A DNA stretch of 28,379 bases from an uncultured Actinomycetes bacterium (GTDB lineage: Bacteria > Actinomycetota > Acidimicrobiia > Acidimicrobiales > Microtrichaceae). A program made the position numbers and the translations under genes. The DNA lies in the NCBI GenBank assembly GCA_903930035.1, contig CAIYXG010000470.1, forward strand, positions 1 to 28,379. The letters are read 5' to 3'. Under the pieces are notes generated by a model. That model saw only the letters and a list, made by a program, of their open reading frames with translations, searched no databases and was not told the origin of the DNA. Positions 6,939 through 15,053 of this stretch are shown in pieces (within the stretch, counting starts at the first letter, position 1; each line of letters starts with the position of its first letter).

Positions 6939-7787
6939 ATGACCGACCGCAACCGCCGCTTCGAGGACAAGGTCGTCTTCATCTCGGGCGTGGCCCGCGG
7001 CCAGGGCCGCTCGCACGCCGTCGCCTTCGCCAGGGAGGGCGCCCGGATCATCGGGTTCGACGCCTGCACCGACCTGCCCAACACGCCGTACCCGCTGGCG
7101 ACCGAGGACGACCTGGCCGAGACCGTCCGTCTGGTCGAGCAGGTCGGCGGTGCCATGCACGCCGTCAAGGCCGACGTCCGCGACCTCGACGCCGTGCGAC
7201 AGGTGCTGAAGGGCGGCCTCGACAAGTACGGCCGGCTCGACGTGATCCTGGCCAACGCCGGCACCTACTCGCCCGGCCCGACCCAGTGGCTCACCTCGGA
7301 GTCCTGGCAGGAGACCATCGACATCAACCTGACGGGCGTGTTCAACACGGTCCGTGCCGGGGTCAACCGGATGGTCGAGTTCGGCAACGGCGGGTCGATC
7401 GTCATCACCTCGTCCACCGCGGGCATCCGCGGGTTCTACGGCGCCCCGGCCTACAGCGCCGCCAAGCACGGCGTGGTCGGCTTCGCCCGGGCACTGGCCA
7501 ACGAGATGGCGCCCGTGAACATCCGGGTCAACACGGTGCACCCGACCTCGGTCAACACGCCGATGATCAACAACGACGTGTTCCCCCGCCTGGTGCGCAT
7601 GGACCTCGAGAACCCGACGTTCGACGACGCCGGCGAGTTCCTGGAGACCATGCAGACCATGCCGATCCCGTGGATCGAGGCCGCCGACATCTCGAACGCC
7701 ATCCTCTGGCTCTGCTCCGACGACGCCCGCTACGTCACCGGCGTGCAGCTGCCCGTCGACGGCGGCGCCATGCAGAAGTCGTCCTGA
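6939..7787 (+). CDS. Mycofactocin-coupled SDR-family NAD(P)-dependent oxidoreductase
   Basis: A 282-residue short-chain dehydrogenase. The cofactor motif is GVARGQGR (residues 17-24). The longer string ARGQGRSHAVAFAREGA matches the mycofactocin-dependent SDR subfamily (carveol-dehydrogenase-like), in which NAD is tightly bound and mycofactocin reoxidises it. That subfamily also carries an insertion after the second strand, seen here as FDACTDLPNTPYPLATEDDL. The catalytic tetrad is complete: N130, S159, Y172 and K176 (YSAAK), with NAG at 106-108. The C-terminus is GVQLPVDGGAMQK. The ATG at 6939 has AGGGGGA at 6927-6933, 5 bases upstream. It is followed 32 bases later by a ketosteroid-isomerase-like gene, pointing to alcohol/ketone chemistry on a steroid- or terpenoid-like substrate. 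No mycofactocin biosynthesis gene is in the window. Confidence 0.88.
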   Translation: MTDRNRRFEDKVVFISGVARGQGRSHAVAFAREGARIIGFDACTDLPNTPYPLATEDDLAETVRLVEQVGGAMHAVKADVRDLDAVRQVLKGGLDKYGRLDVILANAGTYSPGPTQWLTSESWQETIDINLTGVFNTVRAGVNRMVEFGNGGSIVITSSTAGIRGFYGAPAYSAAKHGVVGFARALANEMAPVNIRVNTVHPTSVNTPMINNDVFPRLVRMDLENPTFDDAGEFLETMQTMPIPWIEAADISNAILWLCSDDARYVTGVQLPVDGGAMQKSS

Positions 7788-7819
7788 CCGTCCGCCACCA
7801 ACTACCAGGGAGTCCCACC

Positions 7820-8200
7820 ATGCCGACCGTCGAGCACATGCGTGACGTCGTGGCCCGCTACACCGCCGCCCACAGCGCCGGCGACGTGGACGCGGTGGCC
7901 GCGCTGTTCGCCACCGACGCCGTGGTGGCCGACCCGGTCGACGCGCCCGAGCACGTCGGCCGGGAGGCCGTTCGCAACTTCTTCGCCGGCACCCACCAGA
8001 TGTGCGACTCCATGGAGCTCGTGGCGACCGGGGCGGTGCGCGCCGTGGGGAACTGGGCCGCCGTGCCGCTCAAGGCCGTCACCAAGATCGGCGACCTGCA
8101 GCTCCAGGTCGAGATCATCTACGTCTTCACCTTCGGCGAGGACGGCCTGATCTCCGACATGCGGGCCTACTGGACCGCGGACGACATCCGCCCGGTCTGA
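7820..8200 (+). CDS. Ketosteroid-isomerase-like (NTF2 fold) protein
   Basis: A 126-residue NTF2-fold protein closest in pattern to Delta5-3-ketosteroid isomerase. Aligned from memory to the Comamonas testosteroni enzyme, the N-terminus follows it closely (EHMRDVVARYTAAHSAGDVD), and the KSI residues Tyr14 and catalytic base Asp38 (VADPVD) fall at identical positions. The oxyanion-hole Asp99 corresponds to Tyr101 (VEIIYVFTF). The tail DMRAYWTADDI also fits the family. ATG at 7820 has AGGGAG at 7807-7812, 7 bases upstream. It lies 32 bases after the SDR gene, probably in the same transcript, and its stop is 6 bases from the convergent PPOX-type gene. Activity as a double-bond isomerase is plausible but the Asp-to-Tyr change makes it uncertain; other SnoaL-like roles are possible. 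Confidence 0.8.
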   Translation: MPTVEHMRDVVARYTAAHSAGDVDAVAALFATDAVVADPVDAPEHVGREAVRNFFAGTHQMCDSMELVATGAVRAVGNWAAVPLKAVTKIGDLQLQVEIIYVFTFGEDGLISDMRAYWTADDIRPV

Positions 8201-8206
8201 GGGGCG

Positions 8207-8590
8207 TCAGGCGCGTCCGAGGACGCGGTCGACGGTGATCTCGAGCGCCACGCGGTCGTCGCGGGGCTCGGGCTCGCGGAAGCGCTCGGCGTAGCGGCGC
8301 ACGGCCTCGGCCACCCGGTCGGGGTCCTGGGTCACCTGGACGGTGCCCTCGAGCGTCAGCCACCGGCCGCCGTCGACCTGGCTCACGGCGGCCCGGCCGC
8401 CCCGGGCGGCGTTGCGGACCTTCTGGCTGCCGGCCCGCGTGATGATGCGGACCAGCCCGGCCCCGGGGTCCCAGCTGAACCCCACCGGCACGACGTGCGG
8501 CGAGCCGTCGGCCCGCAGGGTGGTGAGCGACGCCAGGTGGTACTCGCGCAGGAACTCGAGCGCGCTGGGCGGCAGGTCGGCGGGGTGCAT
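8207..8590 (-). CDS. PPOX-class (pyridoxamine-5'-phosphate-oxidase-like) flavin/F420-dependent oxidoreductase
   Basis: A 127-residue split-barrel protein of the pyridoxamine-phosphate-oxidase-like superfamily. The pattern LASLTTLRADGSPHVVPVGFSWD (about 19-41), then VRIITRAGSQKVRN and LTLEGTVQVTQDPDRVAEAV, is that of the small F420-dependent PPOX class represented in mycobacteria by Rv1155-type proteins. Such enzymes bind F420 or FMN and reduce poorly defined substrates; cofactor choice is inferred. The ATG at 8588-8590 overlaps by one base with the stop of the upstream permease (TGATG), so it is the last gene of the ABC operon and probably translated by re-initiation. There is no obvious biochemical link to the transporter. 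Confidence 0.82.
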   Translation of the reverse strand: MHPADLPPSALEFLREYHLASLTTLRADGSPHVVPVGFSWDPGAGLVRIITRAGSQKVRNAARGGRAAVSQVDGGRWLTLEGTVQVTQDPDRVAEAVRRYAERFREPEPRDDRVALEITVDRVLGRA

Positions 8591-11241
8591 CAGACGCTGG
8601 AGATGGCCTGGAGCACGTCGAGCTTGGCGGCGCGGCGGGCCGGGAGGATGGCGGCCAGCACGCCGGCGAGCGCCCCGATGACCGTGATGGCCACCAGGGT
8701 CGGCACCGGCAGCCGGTAGCTGAAGATGTCGGGGTTGTCGGCCGTGATGACCGCACTCAGCGCGAGCGAGAACCCGATCCCGATCACCAGACCCAGGAGC
8801 GTCCCGAACACCGCCACGATGCCGGCCTCCTGACGGATCGACCGGCGCAGCTGCTTCTTGGTCATGCCGACCGCCCGCAGCAGCCCGAGCTCCTTGGTCC
8901 GCTCCAGGATGGACAGCCCGAGGGTGTTGGCGATGCCGACCAGGGCGATGATGATGGCGAGCGCCAGCAGGCCGTAGATGACCAGCACGATGGTGTTCAG
9001 CGGCCCGCTCTGCTGCTCGGCGTACTCCTGCAGGTCCTGGACCTTGATGGTCGGCAGGTCGGCGACCAGCTTGTCGAGCGCCGTCTGGACCTGGGGCACG
9101 TCGGCGGGGGAGTCGGCCACCACGTAGATCGCGTTGTCGATGTTGAAGCCCGGCGGCACGACCTGCTCGAAGGTCGCCATCGGCAGGTAGATCGACGACT
9201 GGCCGATGTCGCGCTCGGCGATCACGGTGAGCGTGAGCTCCTGCTCGCCCGACCGGGCGAAGAACATGGGCACCTTGTCGCCCAGCGCCCAGCCGCGGTC
9301 GTCGGCGGTCTTCTTCGTGGTGGCGAAGGTGCCGGGGGCCATCTCGGACGGCGAGCCCTCGAGCGCGCCCAGGTTGAGCACCTCGAAGAACGTCGCCGGG
9401 TCGATGCCCAGCATGAACTTGTCCTCGCCCGGCGGCGCCGTGTCGGCCGCGCCCGCCAGCCCACCGGTGAGGCTCGGCGTCTCCGGGTTCTCCCTGGCGT
9501 GCCGCTTGCCGGCCGCGTCGGTGAGCCGGACCGGGCCGAACCGCACCGGCGAGGCGATCTTCACGCCCGGCGTGGTGGCGACCTGGTCGGCGATGTTGGC
9601 GGGGATGCCGGCGCCGATCGAGAACGTCGTCGTGTTGACCACCAGGTCGGCCTTGAGCGAGCTGGAGATCGTGCTGTCGATGCTGGACTTGAGCGAGGCC
9701 GCCAGGATGGCGATGACGGTCACGAGCGTGACGCCGATGGTCAGCGCCGCGGCGGTGGCGGCGGTCCGCTTGGGGTTGCGGGCCGCGTTCTCCCCGGCCA
9801 GACGGCCGGCGATGCGGCCGCCGGCGGCGAAGGGGACGGCCAGGACCCGGGCCATGGGTGCGGCGATAAGCGGACCCAGGACCAGCGCGACCGACACCAG
9901 GATGAGCAGCGCCGCCGCCCCGACCTCGACCAGCGGGTTGGGCCCGACGTCGCTCAGGCCCAGCCCCATGAGCACGCCGCCCAGCACGAGCATGGCCACG
10001 CCCCACACCAGGCGGGAGCGGGAGACGTCGGACCGGTCGACCGAGACCTCGGACAGCGCGGCGATGGGCGGCACCCTGGTGGACCGCAGGGCCGGGCCCA
10101 CGGCGGAGACCACGGTGACGCCGACACCGATGACGAACGCGAGCACGACCGTGCCGACGCCGATGGGTGGGATCCCGCCCTTGACGGTGAACGACGAGCT
10201 GAAGGCCTTGGCCAGCCCGGTGCCGAGCAGGGCGCCGAAGATCAGGCCGAGCACCGAGGAGACCAGGCCGATCACGACGGCCTCGAGGAGCGTGGCGCCC
10301 AGCACCTGCCGGCGGCGGGCCCCGACCGCCCGCAGCAGCGCCGTCTCACGGGTGCGCTGGGCGACGATGATCGAGAACGTGTTGTAGATGATGAAGCACG
10401 CCACGAAGATCGCGATGTAGCCAAAGACGCTCACGAACGTGCCCAGGATGTCGACGAACTGCGAGATCGACTCCTGGTTCTCGGTGGAGAACCGCTCGCC
10501 GGTCACGACCTGCTCGCCGGGGAGGGCGGCCGAGATGGCGTTGGTGAGGTCCTGCTGGCTCAGGCCCGGGTCGGCCGCCGCCACCACGTAGGAGAACTCG
10601 CCGGGGATCTGGCCGATGCGCTGGGCCACCGGGGTGGTGAACTGCAGCGACTTCGCGCCGCCCGAGTCCTTCCCGTCCTTGCCCAGCCCGGTGAGGCCCA
10701 CGAGCGTGAACTGCTCGGTCTGCGTCTGGCTCGCCACCGTGACGGTGTCGCCGATCTGGTAGCCGCCGTCCTTGGCCGACCCGAAGTCGAGCGCGATCTC
10801 CGAGTCGGTCTCGGGCCCGCGGCCGTCCCGGAGCGTCCCGAAGCGGAGCTGGGGGTCCTCGACCCAGTTGTAGACGATGGTCGGCGGGCCGAAGGAGGAG
10901 CCGACGATCTTGCCGTCCTTGCCCACGAGCTGGGCGGTGATGGTCTCGACGATGCCGCTCGAGGCGCGCACGCCCTCGACCTGCGCGACCTCTGCGGCGA
11001 GCCCCTCGGGCACGGGCGTGCGGATCTCGTTGCCGAAGCCGACCTGCTGCACCTTGGACGACCGCACGACGGCGTCGATCCCGTCGTAGGTGTCGCCCAC
11101 CAGCGACTTGATGGAGTCCGACAGGATCCCCGAGAGCAGCTGGGTGCCGGTCAGGAACGCGATCCCCAGCGCGATGGCGACGGCGGTCGTGACCAGCCGG
11201 CGCTTGCGCGCAAAGAGGTCCTTGAGGGCGATCCGGAGCAC
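8590..11241 (-). CDS. Large ABC transporter permease, two FtsX domains (MacB/LolC superfamily)
   Basis: An 883-residue inner-membrane permease. It opens with LRIALKDLFARKRRLVTTA and one membrane helix, then an extracytoplasmic MacB-like core. Next is a first FtsX block with several helices containing the cytoplasmic motif QRTRETALLRAVGA, followed by additional helices near the middle (SRSRLVWGVAMLVLGGVL onward). A second helix plus extracytoplasmic domain leads to a final FtsX block with the paralogous motif ERTKELGLLRAVGM. The 1+3 plus 1+3 helix plan in one chain is typical of actinobacterial export or mechanotransmission permeases, which work with a separate ATPase. The GTG at 11239-11241 begins one base after the ATPase stop. 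Substrate unknown: lipids, peptides, antibiotics or cell-wall hydrolase control are all possible. Confidence 0.92.
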   Translation of the reverse strand: MLRIALKDLFARKRRLVTTAVAIALGIAFLTGTQLLSGILSDSIKSLVGDTYDGIDAVVRSSKVQQVGFGNEIRTPVPEGLAAEVAQVEGVRASSGIVETITAQLVGKDGKIVGSSFGPPTIVYNWVEDPQLRFGTLRDGRGPETDSEIALDFGSAKDGGYQIGDTVTVASQTQTEQFTLVGLTGLGKDGKDSGGAKSLQFTTPVAQRIGQIPGEFSYVVAAADPGLSQQDLTNAISAALPGEQVVTGERFSTENQESISQFVDILGTFVSVFGYIAIFVACFIIYNTFSIIVAQRTRETALLRAVGARRRQVLGATLLEAVVIGLVSSVLGLIFGALLGTGLAKAFSSSFTVKGGIPPIGVGTVVLAFVIGVGVTVVSAVGPALRSTRVPPIAALSEVSVDRSDVSRSRLVWGVAMLVLGGVLMGLGLSDVGPNPLVEVGAAALLILVSVALVLGPLIAAPMARVLAVPFAAGGRIAGRLAGENAARNPKRTAATAAALTIGVTLVTVIAILAASLKSSIDSTISSSLKADLVVNTTTFSIGAGIPANIADQVATTPGVKIASPVRFGPVRLTDAAGKRHARENPETPSLTGGLAGAADTAPPGEDKFMLGIDPATFFEVLNLGALEGSPSEMAPGTFATTKKTADDRGWALGDKVPMFFARSGEQELTLTVIAERDIGQSSIYLPMATFEQVVPPGFNIDNAIYVVADSPADVPQVQTALDKLVADLPTIKVQDLQEYAEQQSGPLNTIVLVIYGLLALAIIIALVGIANTLGLSILERTKELGLLRAVGMTKKQLRRSIRQEAGIVAVFGTLLGLVIGIGFSLALSAVITADNPDIFSYRLPVPTLVAITVIGALAGVLAAILPARRAAKLDVLQAISSV

Positions 11242-11242
11242 G

Positions 11243-11989
11243 TCAGTCGCCCAGCTGCTTCATGAGGTCGAGGACGCGGGCCGCGGTCGGCTCGGTCATC
11301 TCGCTCACGATGTGGCCGTCGGCCAGGAACACCACGCGGTCGGCGTAGGCCGCCGCCGTGGGGTCGTGGGTGACCATCACGATGGTCTGGCCCAGGTCGC
11401 TGACGGCGTGGCGCATGAACTGCAGCAGCTCGCCGCCGGAGCGGGAGTCCAGGTTGCCGGTGGGCTCGTCGGCGAAGACGATGTCGGGCTGGCTGGCCAG
11501 GGCGCGGGCCACGGCGACCCGCTGCTGCTGGCCGCCCGAGAGCTCGGACGGGCGGTGGGTCAGGCGGGGCCGCAGGCCGACGGTGTCGATCACCTGGTCG
11601 AGCCAGGCCTGGTCGGGCTTGCGGCCGGCCAGGTCCATGGGGAGCGTGACGTTCTCCAGGGCCGAGAGCGTGGGGATCAGGTTGAACGCCTGGAAGACGA
11701 ACCCGATCTTGTCGCGGCGGAGCTCGGTGAGCTGGGCCTCGGAGAGGTCGTCGAGGTAGGTGTCGCCCACGAAGACGCGGCCGGTCGACAGACGGTCCAG
11801 TCCGGCCAGGCAGTGCATCAGCGTGGACTTGCCCGAGCCCGACGGGCCCATGATGGCGGTGAACTTGCCCCGCTCGAAGGTGGCGGTGACGCCGTCGAGG
11901 GCGCGGACCTCGGTGTCGCCCTCGCCGTAGACCTTGACGGCGTCGACGGCGCCTGCCGCGGCAAAGGCGGTCTGCTCACTGGTGGACAT
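11243..11989 (-). CDS. ABC transporter ATP-binding protein (MacB/LolD type)
   Basis: A 248-residue ABC ATPase with all motifs: Walker A GPSGSGKST (48-56), Q-loop FQAFNLIPTLSALENV, signature LSGGQQQRVAVARALA, Walker B IVFADEPTGNLD and H-loop MVTHDP. The FNLIPTLSALENV and EPTGNLD strings place it in the LolD/MacB/FtsE branch that partners FtsX-type permeases. Compared with typical LolD it has about 12 extra N-terminal residues. The ATG at 11987-11989 has an AGGGAG ribosome binding site 8 bases upstream. It is the first gene of a three-gene unit with the permease (1-base gap) and the PPOX-type oxidoreductase. Confidence 0.95.
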   Translation of the reverse strand: MSTSEQTAFAAAGAVDAVKVYGEGDTEVRALDGVTATFERGKFTAIMGPSGSGKSTLMHCLAGLDRLSTGRVFVGDTYLDDLSEAQLTELRRDKIGFVFQAFNLIPTLSALENVTLPMDLAGRKPDQAWLDQVIDTVGLRPRLTHRPSELSGGQQQRVAVARALASQPDIVFADEPTGNLDSRSGGELLQFMRHAVSDLGQTIVMVTHDPTAAAYADRVVFLADGHIVSEMTEPTAARVLDLMKQLGD

Positions 11990-12031
11990 GCGGCGTGCTC
12001 CCTCTGTGGGCCGACAGCGGCCGGGTGGTGT

Positions 12032-12050
12032 CCGACCGCCGGGCGGTCGG
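12032..12050 (-). terminator. Perfect inverted repeat, likely terminator of the glycosyltransferase gene
   Basis: CCGACCGCC (12032-12040) is followed by one base and then GGCGGTCGG (12042-12050). In RNA this would form a 7-8 bp GC stem with a 3-5 base loop. It begins 11 bases after the glycosyltransferase stop (12062, minus strand) and lies 43 bases upstream of the ATPase start codon. A role as an operator for the ABC operon is an alternative. Confidence 0.5.
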
Positions 12051-12061
12051 CGCTCCGGAGC

Positions 12062-13180
12062 CTACCGGGGGTCGTCGGCTGCGGGCTCTGGCGTGGGCAA
12101 CGCCGGCCCGGCGGCGACCATTCCGGCCGCGTCGTCGGCGGGCTCCTCCGCGAGCGGCAGGAGCGGACCGAGCACGTGCACGTCGTCGGCGGCGTCGTCC
12201 AGCCCGGCCCGGGCGTCCACCACGAGGTGGTCGGGCACCGCGGCCACGTCCTCGGCGACGGACCGCCGGTCGTCGGACGCGGCCAGCGCCTCCGCCCCGG
12301 CAGGCAGCCAGATGCGGTCCGACAGCGGGGCGACCCACGCCACGGCCCAGCGGGCCCAGTTCTTGATCTCGGTCGGCTGCGCCCGGCGGGCCAGGAGCAG
12401 CAGGCGGCGCGCCTCCTTGCGGTCGCGCATGCGGGCCGCGGCCACGCCGCCGACGGTGGCGTACCGGGTGAGCATGTCGCCGTCGGGGATCGGGGTGCGG
12501 GCCAGCGCCTCGAGCCCCTGCAGGGCCCAGCGCAGACGGAGGGCGTCGCCCTCGGGCACCGGGCCGACGTCCCGCTCGTTCCAGCGCACCAGCACCTCGG
12601 GGGTGTGGGTGACCTTGGCACCGTGGTCGCCGACCGAGCCGAGCAGTCGCAGGCCGACCTCGGTGAGCGACTCGGAGTCGCCCGGGCCGCCGAACCCTCC
12701 GACCTCCAGCAGGCGGTCGCGCGTGGTGGTGAACGCACCGGTCCGGAAGCTCACGGTGGCACGCATCCCGGCCGGTCCGACGGGCATGGGCTCGATCTCG
12801 CTGGTCGAGGCGTCCAGGTGGCGGTGCTCGCCGGCGCAGCTCACGAGCGCCGCACCGGTGGCGTCGATGATCCGGCCCATGCGGGCGAGCCAGCCGGCGG
12901 CGACCTCGTCGTCGGGGTCGAGCACCAGGATCCAGTCGCCGGTCGCACGCTGCAGCCCCGACGTGCGGGCGGCAGCGATGCCGGCGCGCTCCTGGCGCAC
13001 GATGCGCACCCGGGAGTCGGCCACGGCGCGGGCGGCGGCGACGCTGTCGTCGGTGGAGCCGTCGTCGACCACCACGACCTCGACGTCCACGAAGGTCTGT
13101 GCCAGCACCCCGGCGACGGCACGACCCACGACGTCCTCGCGGTCCTGGACCGCGATGATCACGCTGAATCGAGGTGGCAC
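12062..13180 (-). CDS. Family 2 glycosyltransferase
   Basis: A 372-residue GT-A fold enzyme. FSVIIAVQDREDVVGRAV opens the Rossmann-like domain; nucleotide-sugar residues appear in VVVVDDGSTDDS (Asp39-Asp40) and the DXD-like metal motif in LVLDPDDEVAAGW (88-91). TSGLQRATGDW is also typical of GT2. The C-terminal third (after about residue 250) is Ala/Arg-rich, then acidic and Pro-rich, ending AADDPR, with no membrane helix. Start choice is uncertain: GTG at 13178-13180 gives the family-typical VPPRFSVII start, but GGGGGA lies only 1 base before it. GTG at 13199-13201 or TTG at 13196-13198 would add 6-7 residues. The gene follows a polytopic glycosyltransferase-like protein, so it probably builds a surface glycan. 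Sugar and acceptor are unknown. Confidence 0.88.
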   Translation of the reverse strand: MPPRFSVIIAVQDREDVVGRAVAGVLAQTFVDVEVVVVDDGSTDDSVAAARAVADSRVRIVRQERAGIAAARTSGLQRATGDWILVLDPDDEVAAGWLARMGRIIDATGAALVSCAGEHRHLDASTSEIEPMPVGPAGMRATVSFRTGAFTTTRDRLLEVGGFGGPGDSESLTEVGLRLLGSVGDHGAKVTHTPEVLVRWNERDVGPVPEGDALRLRWALQGLEALARTPIPDGDMLTRYATVGGVAAARMRDRKEARRLLLLARRAQPTEIKNWARWAVAWVAPLSDRIWLPAGAEALAASDDRRSVAEDVAAVPDHLVVDARAGLDDAADDVHVLGPLLPLAEEPADDAAGMVAAGPALPTPEPAADDPR

Positions 13181-13268
13181 GTCCCCCGTGCGGTGCAACA
13201 CAGCTGGAGTGTCCCACGATCCGGCCCCGAAGTGGCGGATAGTGCCGGCCCCACGACCGCGCGTGACC

Positions 13269-14930
13269 TCAGTCGCGTGGGAGCACCCGGTAGACGGTGA
13301 CGTCGCCGGACCTGGCGAGCTGCTGCAGCTCGAGCTCGGAGGACAGCCGGTCCAACGGCCACAGGTGGCCGTAGCGCGGTTCCTGGTCGATCCAGACCAG
13401 GCAGGTCGGGGTCGACGCCAGCGTCGGCTCCAGCTCCTCGAGGTCGTCGACCCGCTCGTTGGACTCCAGGCCCGTGCGCCGCGGGCTCCACCGTGCCTCG
13501 ACCGCCGGGTAGAGGCCGTTCGGCAGGTTGGAGTAGGTGCGACAGCCCGCAGGGAGTGCTGCGAGCGCCGGGTTCCGCCGCACCTCCACGAAGGTGTCCG
13601 ACGAGTAGTTGCCGTTGAAGAACGGGTTGCCGGTGAGGAACAGCACGAGCCCGGCGAGCCCGGCCGCGACGTTGGCGCCCGCCCAGAAGCGGGCGGCGAG
13701 CACACCGCGGCGGTGCCACGGCTGCACGGTGTCGCTCCCGAGCGCCCGGGTGGAGTCGACCACCACCAGCCCGAGCGTGAGCAGCGGGAAGTACGCGGGG
13801 TTCAGGAGCCGCAGGTCGAGCTGGTTGAGCGCCGTCGTGGACCGCACGTAGAGCATGTAGGCCAGGTAGAGCACGGCGGTGAGCAGCAGCAGGCCGGGCC
13901 CGCGGCCGAGCACGGCCCAGGCCCGTCGGGCCCGCAGCGTGAACGACGCACCGCCGTTGCCGACGACCTCGACCCCGGCGACGGTGCGGGACGCGCCGAG
14001 GACCTTCCAGACCACGACGACGGCGACCGCCAGCCCCACCAGCCCGACGGCGGCCCACACCTTGTCGAACCCGTTGGCCACCCCGGGCAGCAGGAAGCGG
14101 CCCAGCGTGGCGACGATGTCGAACGCGTTGTCGACCAGCCCGCGCGCCGAGGGGTAGCGCTCGCCGGTGTAGGTCCCGTCGAGCCCGTGGTTGCGGAGCA
14201 TCCAGAGCGCCGGCACCAGGACCGCCACGGCCCCGAACAGCGCGGCACGGCCCACCCGGGCCACCAACCTCCGTGAGCCGTCGAGCAGCAGCCAGAGCCC
14301 GCCGGTCCCGATGAGCGCGACCGCCACGTAGCGCAGCCCGAACCCGACCCACACCCAGAGCCCCGCCACGCCCGGCCACCACCACGCCGTGCGTTCCTGG
14401 GCCGTGAGCAGGGTGAGCAGCAGGCACATGACCACGACGGCGAACGCGAAGTCCGTCATGAGCAGGTGGCCGAACCCGACGGTCGACGAGCCCAGGCCGA
14501 TGACCAGCGTCCCCAGCAGGACCAGGTGCGGGTCCAGGACCAGGCGCGCCAGCAGCCGGTGGCCCACCAGGACGGCGGCGGCCACCGTCGCGGCGTTGAG
14601 CACGACCGCGGCACCGGTGGTGCTGAGCGGAGTGGCCCACGCGACCGCGGCCATGAGCGAGGGCCAGAGCGGCGGCCAGATCGTCAGGGGGCGCTCGAGG
14701 AAGTAGCCGAGCCCGTCGCCCGCGAGCAGCGAGTCGGCGATGGCGCGGTACCCGACGCCGTCGTCGCCCGTCGCGATCCCGTGGACGTTGCTGACCAGGA
14801 CGACCAGCGCCGACACCGCGGCCAGGAGCCCGACCCAGTGGCGTCGGACCCACGCGGCGGCGGGCGGGCCGCCGGCCTGGTCGTCGGCAGTCGTGGTCGG
14901 GCTGCCGGCGTCCCCGGTGGTCGTGCTCAT
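13269..14930 (-). CDS. Polytopic membrane protein, GT-C glycosyltransferase-like (PMT superfamily pattern)
   Basis: A 553-residue protein with a hydrophilic Ser/Thr-rich start (about 25 residues) and many predicted membrane helices. The first external loop has an acidic pair in ATGDDGVGYRAIADSLLAGDG (D56-D57) and the WPPLWP motif (85-90), the layout of GT-C enzymes that use polyprenyl-phosphate sugars. A soluble C-terminal domain follows (from about CRTYSNLPNGLYPAVEARW), ending YRVLPRD. No family name can be given with confidence; undecaprenyl-linked mannosyl- or arabinosyltransferases are the nearest idea. The ATG at 14928-14930 lacks a clear ribosome binding site, and a 3-codon ATG...TGA overlaps it as TGATG. 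It precedes the GT2 gene by 88 bases on the same strand. Confidence 0.8.
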   Translation of the reverse strand: MSTTTGDAGSPTTTADDQAGGPPAAAWVRRHWVGLLAAVSALVVLVSNVHGIATGDDGVGYRAIADSLLAGDGLGYFLERPLTIWPPLWPSLMAAVAWATPLSTTGAAVVLNAATVAAAVLVGHRLLARLVLDPHLVLLGTLVIGLGSSTVGFGHLLMTDFAFAVVVMCLLLTLLTAQERTAWWWPGVAGLWVWVGFGLRYVAVALIGTGGLWLLLDGSRRLVARVGRAALFGAVAVLVPALWMLRNHGLDGTYTGERYPSARGLVDNAFDIVATLGRFLLPGVANGFDKVWAAVGLVGLAVAVVVVWKVLGASRTVAGVEVVGNGGASFTLRARRAWAVLGRGPGLLLLTAVLYLAYMLYVRSTTALNQLDLRLLNPAYFPLLTLGLVVVDSTRALGSDTVQPWHRRGVLAARFWAGANVAAGLAGLVLFLTGNPFFNGNYSSDTFVEVRRNPALAALPAGCRTYSNLPNGLYPAVEARWSPRRTGLESNERVDDLEELEPTLASTPTCLVWIDQEPRYGHLWPLDRLSSELELQQLARSGDVTVYRVLPRD

Positions 14931-14986
14931 CAGGGGGACATCGTCGTGCCCGCGGCCCCGCGAGACAAGTACCCGCCACACGAACC

Positions 14987-15019
14987 GTGCCGGGCCCGTC
15001 CCGGCAGGCTGCCCGGCAC
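14987..15019. promoter_or_regulatory. Inverted repeat in the divergent membrane-protein/cyclase intergenic region
   Basis: GTGCCGGG (14987-14994) pairs with CCCGGCAC (15012-15019), 8 bp arms around 17 bases. It is in the 123-base gap between two divergently transcribed genes, 35 bases before the cyclase ATG. An operator seen from both sides is possible; a structural leader is less likely if the cyclase transcript is leaderless. Confidence 0.35.
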
Positions 15020-15038
15020 CCGGTGACGCGGCGACTCG

Positions 15039-15044
15039 TATGCT
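15039..15044 (+). promoter_or_regulatory. Candidate -10 for a leaderless cyclase-fusion transcript
   Basis: TATGCT matches TANNNT and ends 9 bases before the ATG at 15054. No Shine-Dalgarno lies in front of this ATG. The geometry suits transcription starting at or just before the start codon. No convincing -35 is visible. Confidence 0.45.
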
Positions 15045-15053
15045 GGCCGGACG

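Noticed and set aside
6188..7264. Extension of the DtxR-family protein upstream to 7264
   Set aside because: The added residues are antisense to the SDR gene, which has complete catalytic motifs. The family domain starts at the GTG at 6853.
15039..15053. Alternative start ATG at 15040 for the cyclase fusion
   Set aside because: It is out of frame with the zinc-ribbon/cyclase sequence and overlaps the candidate -10.
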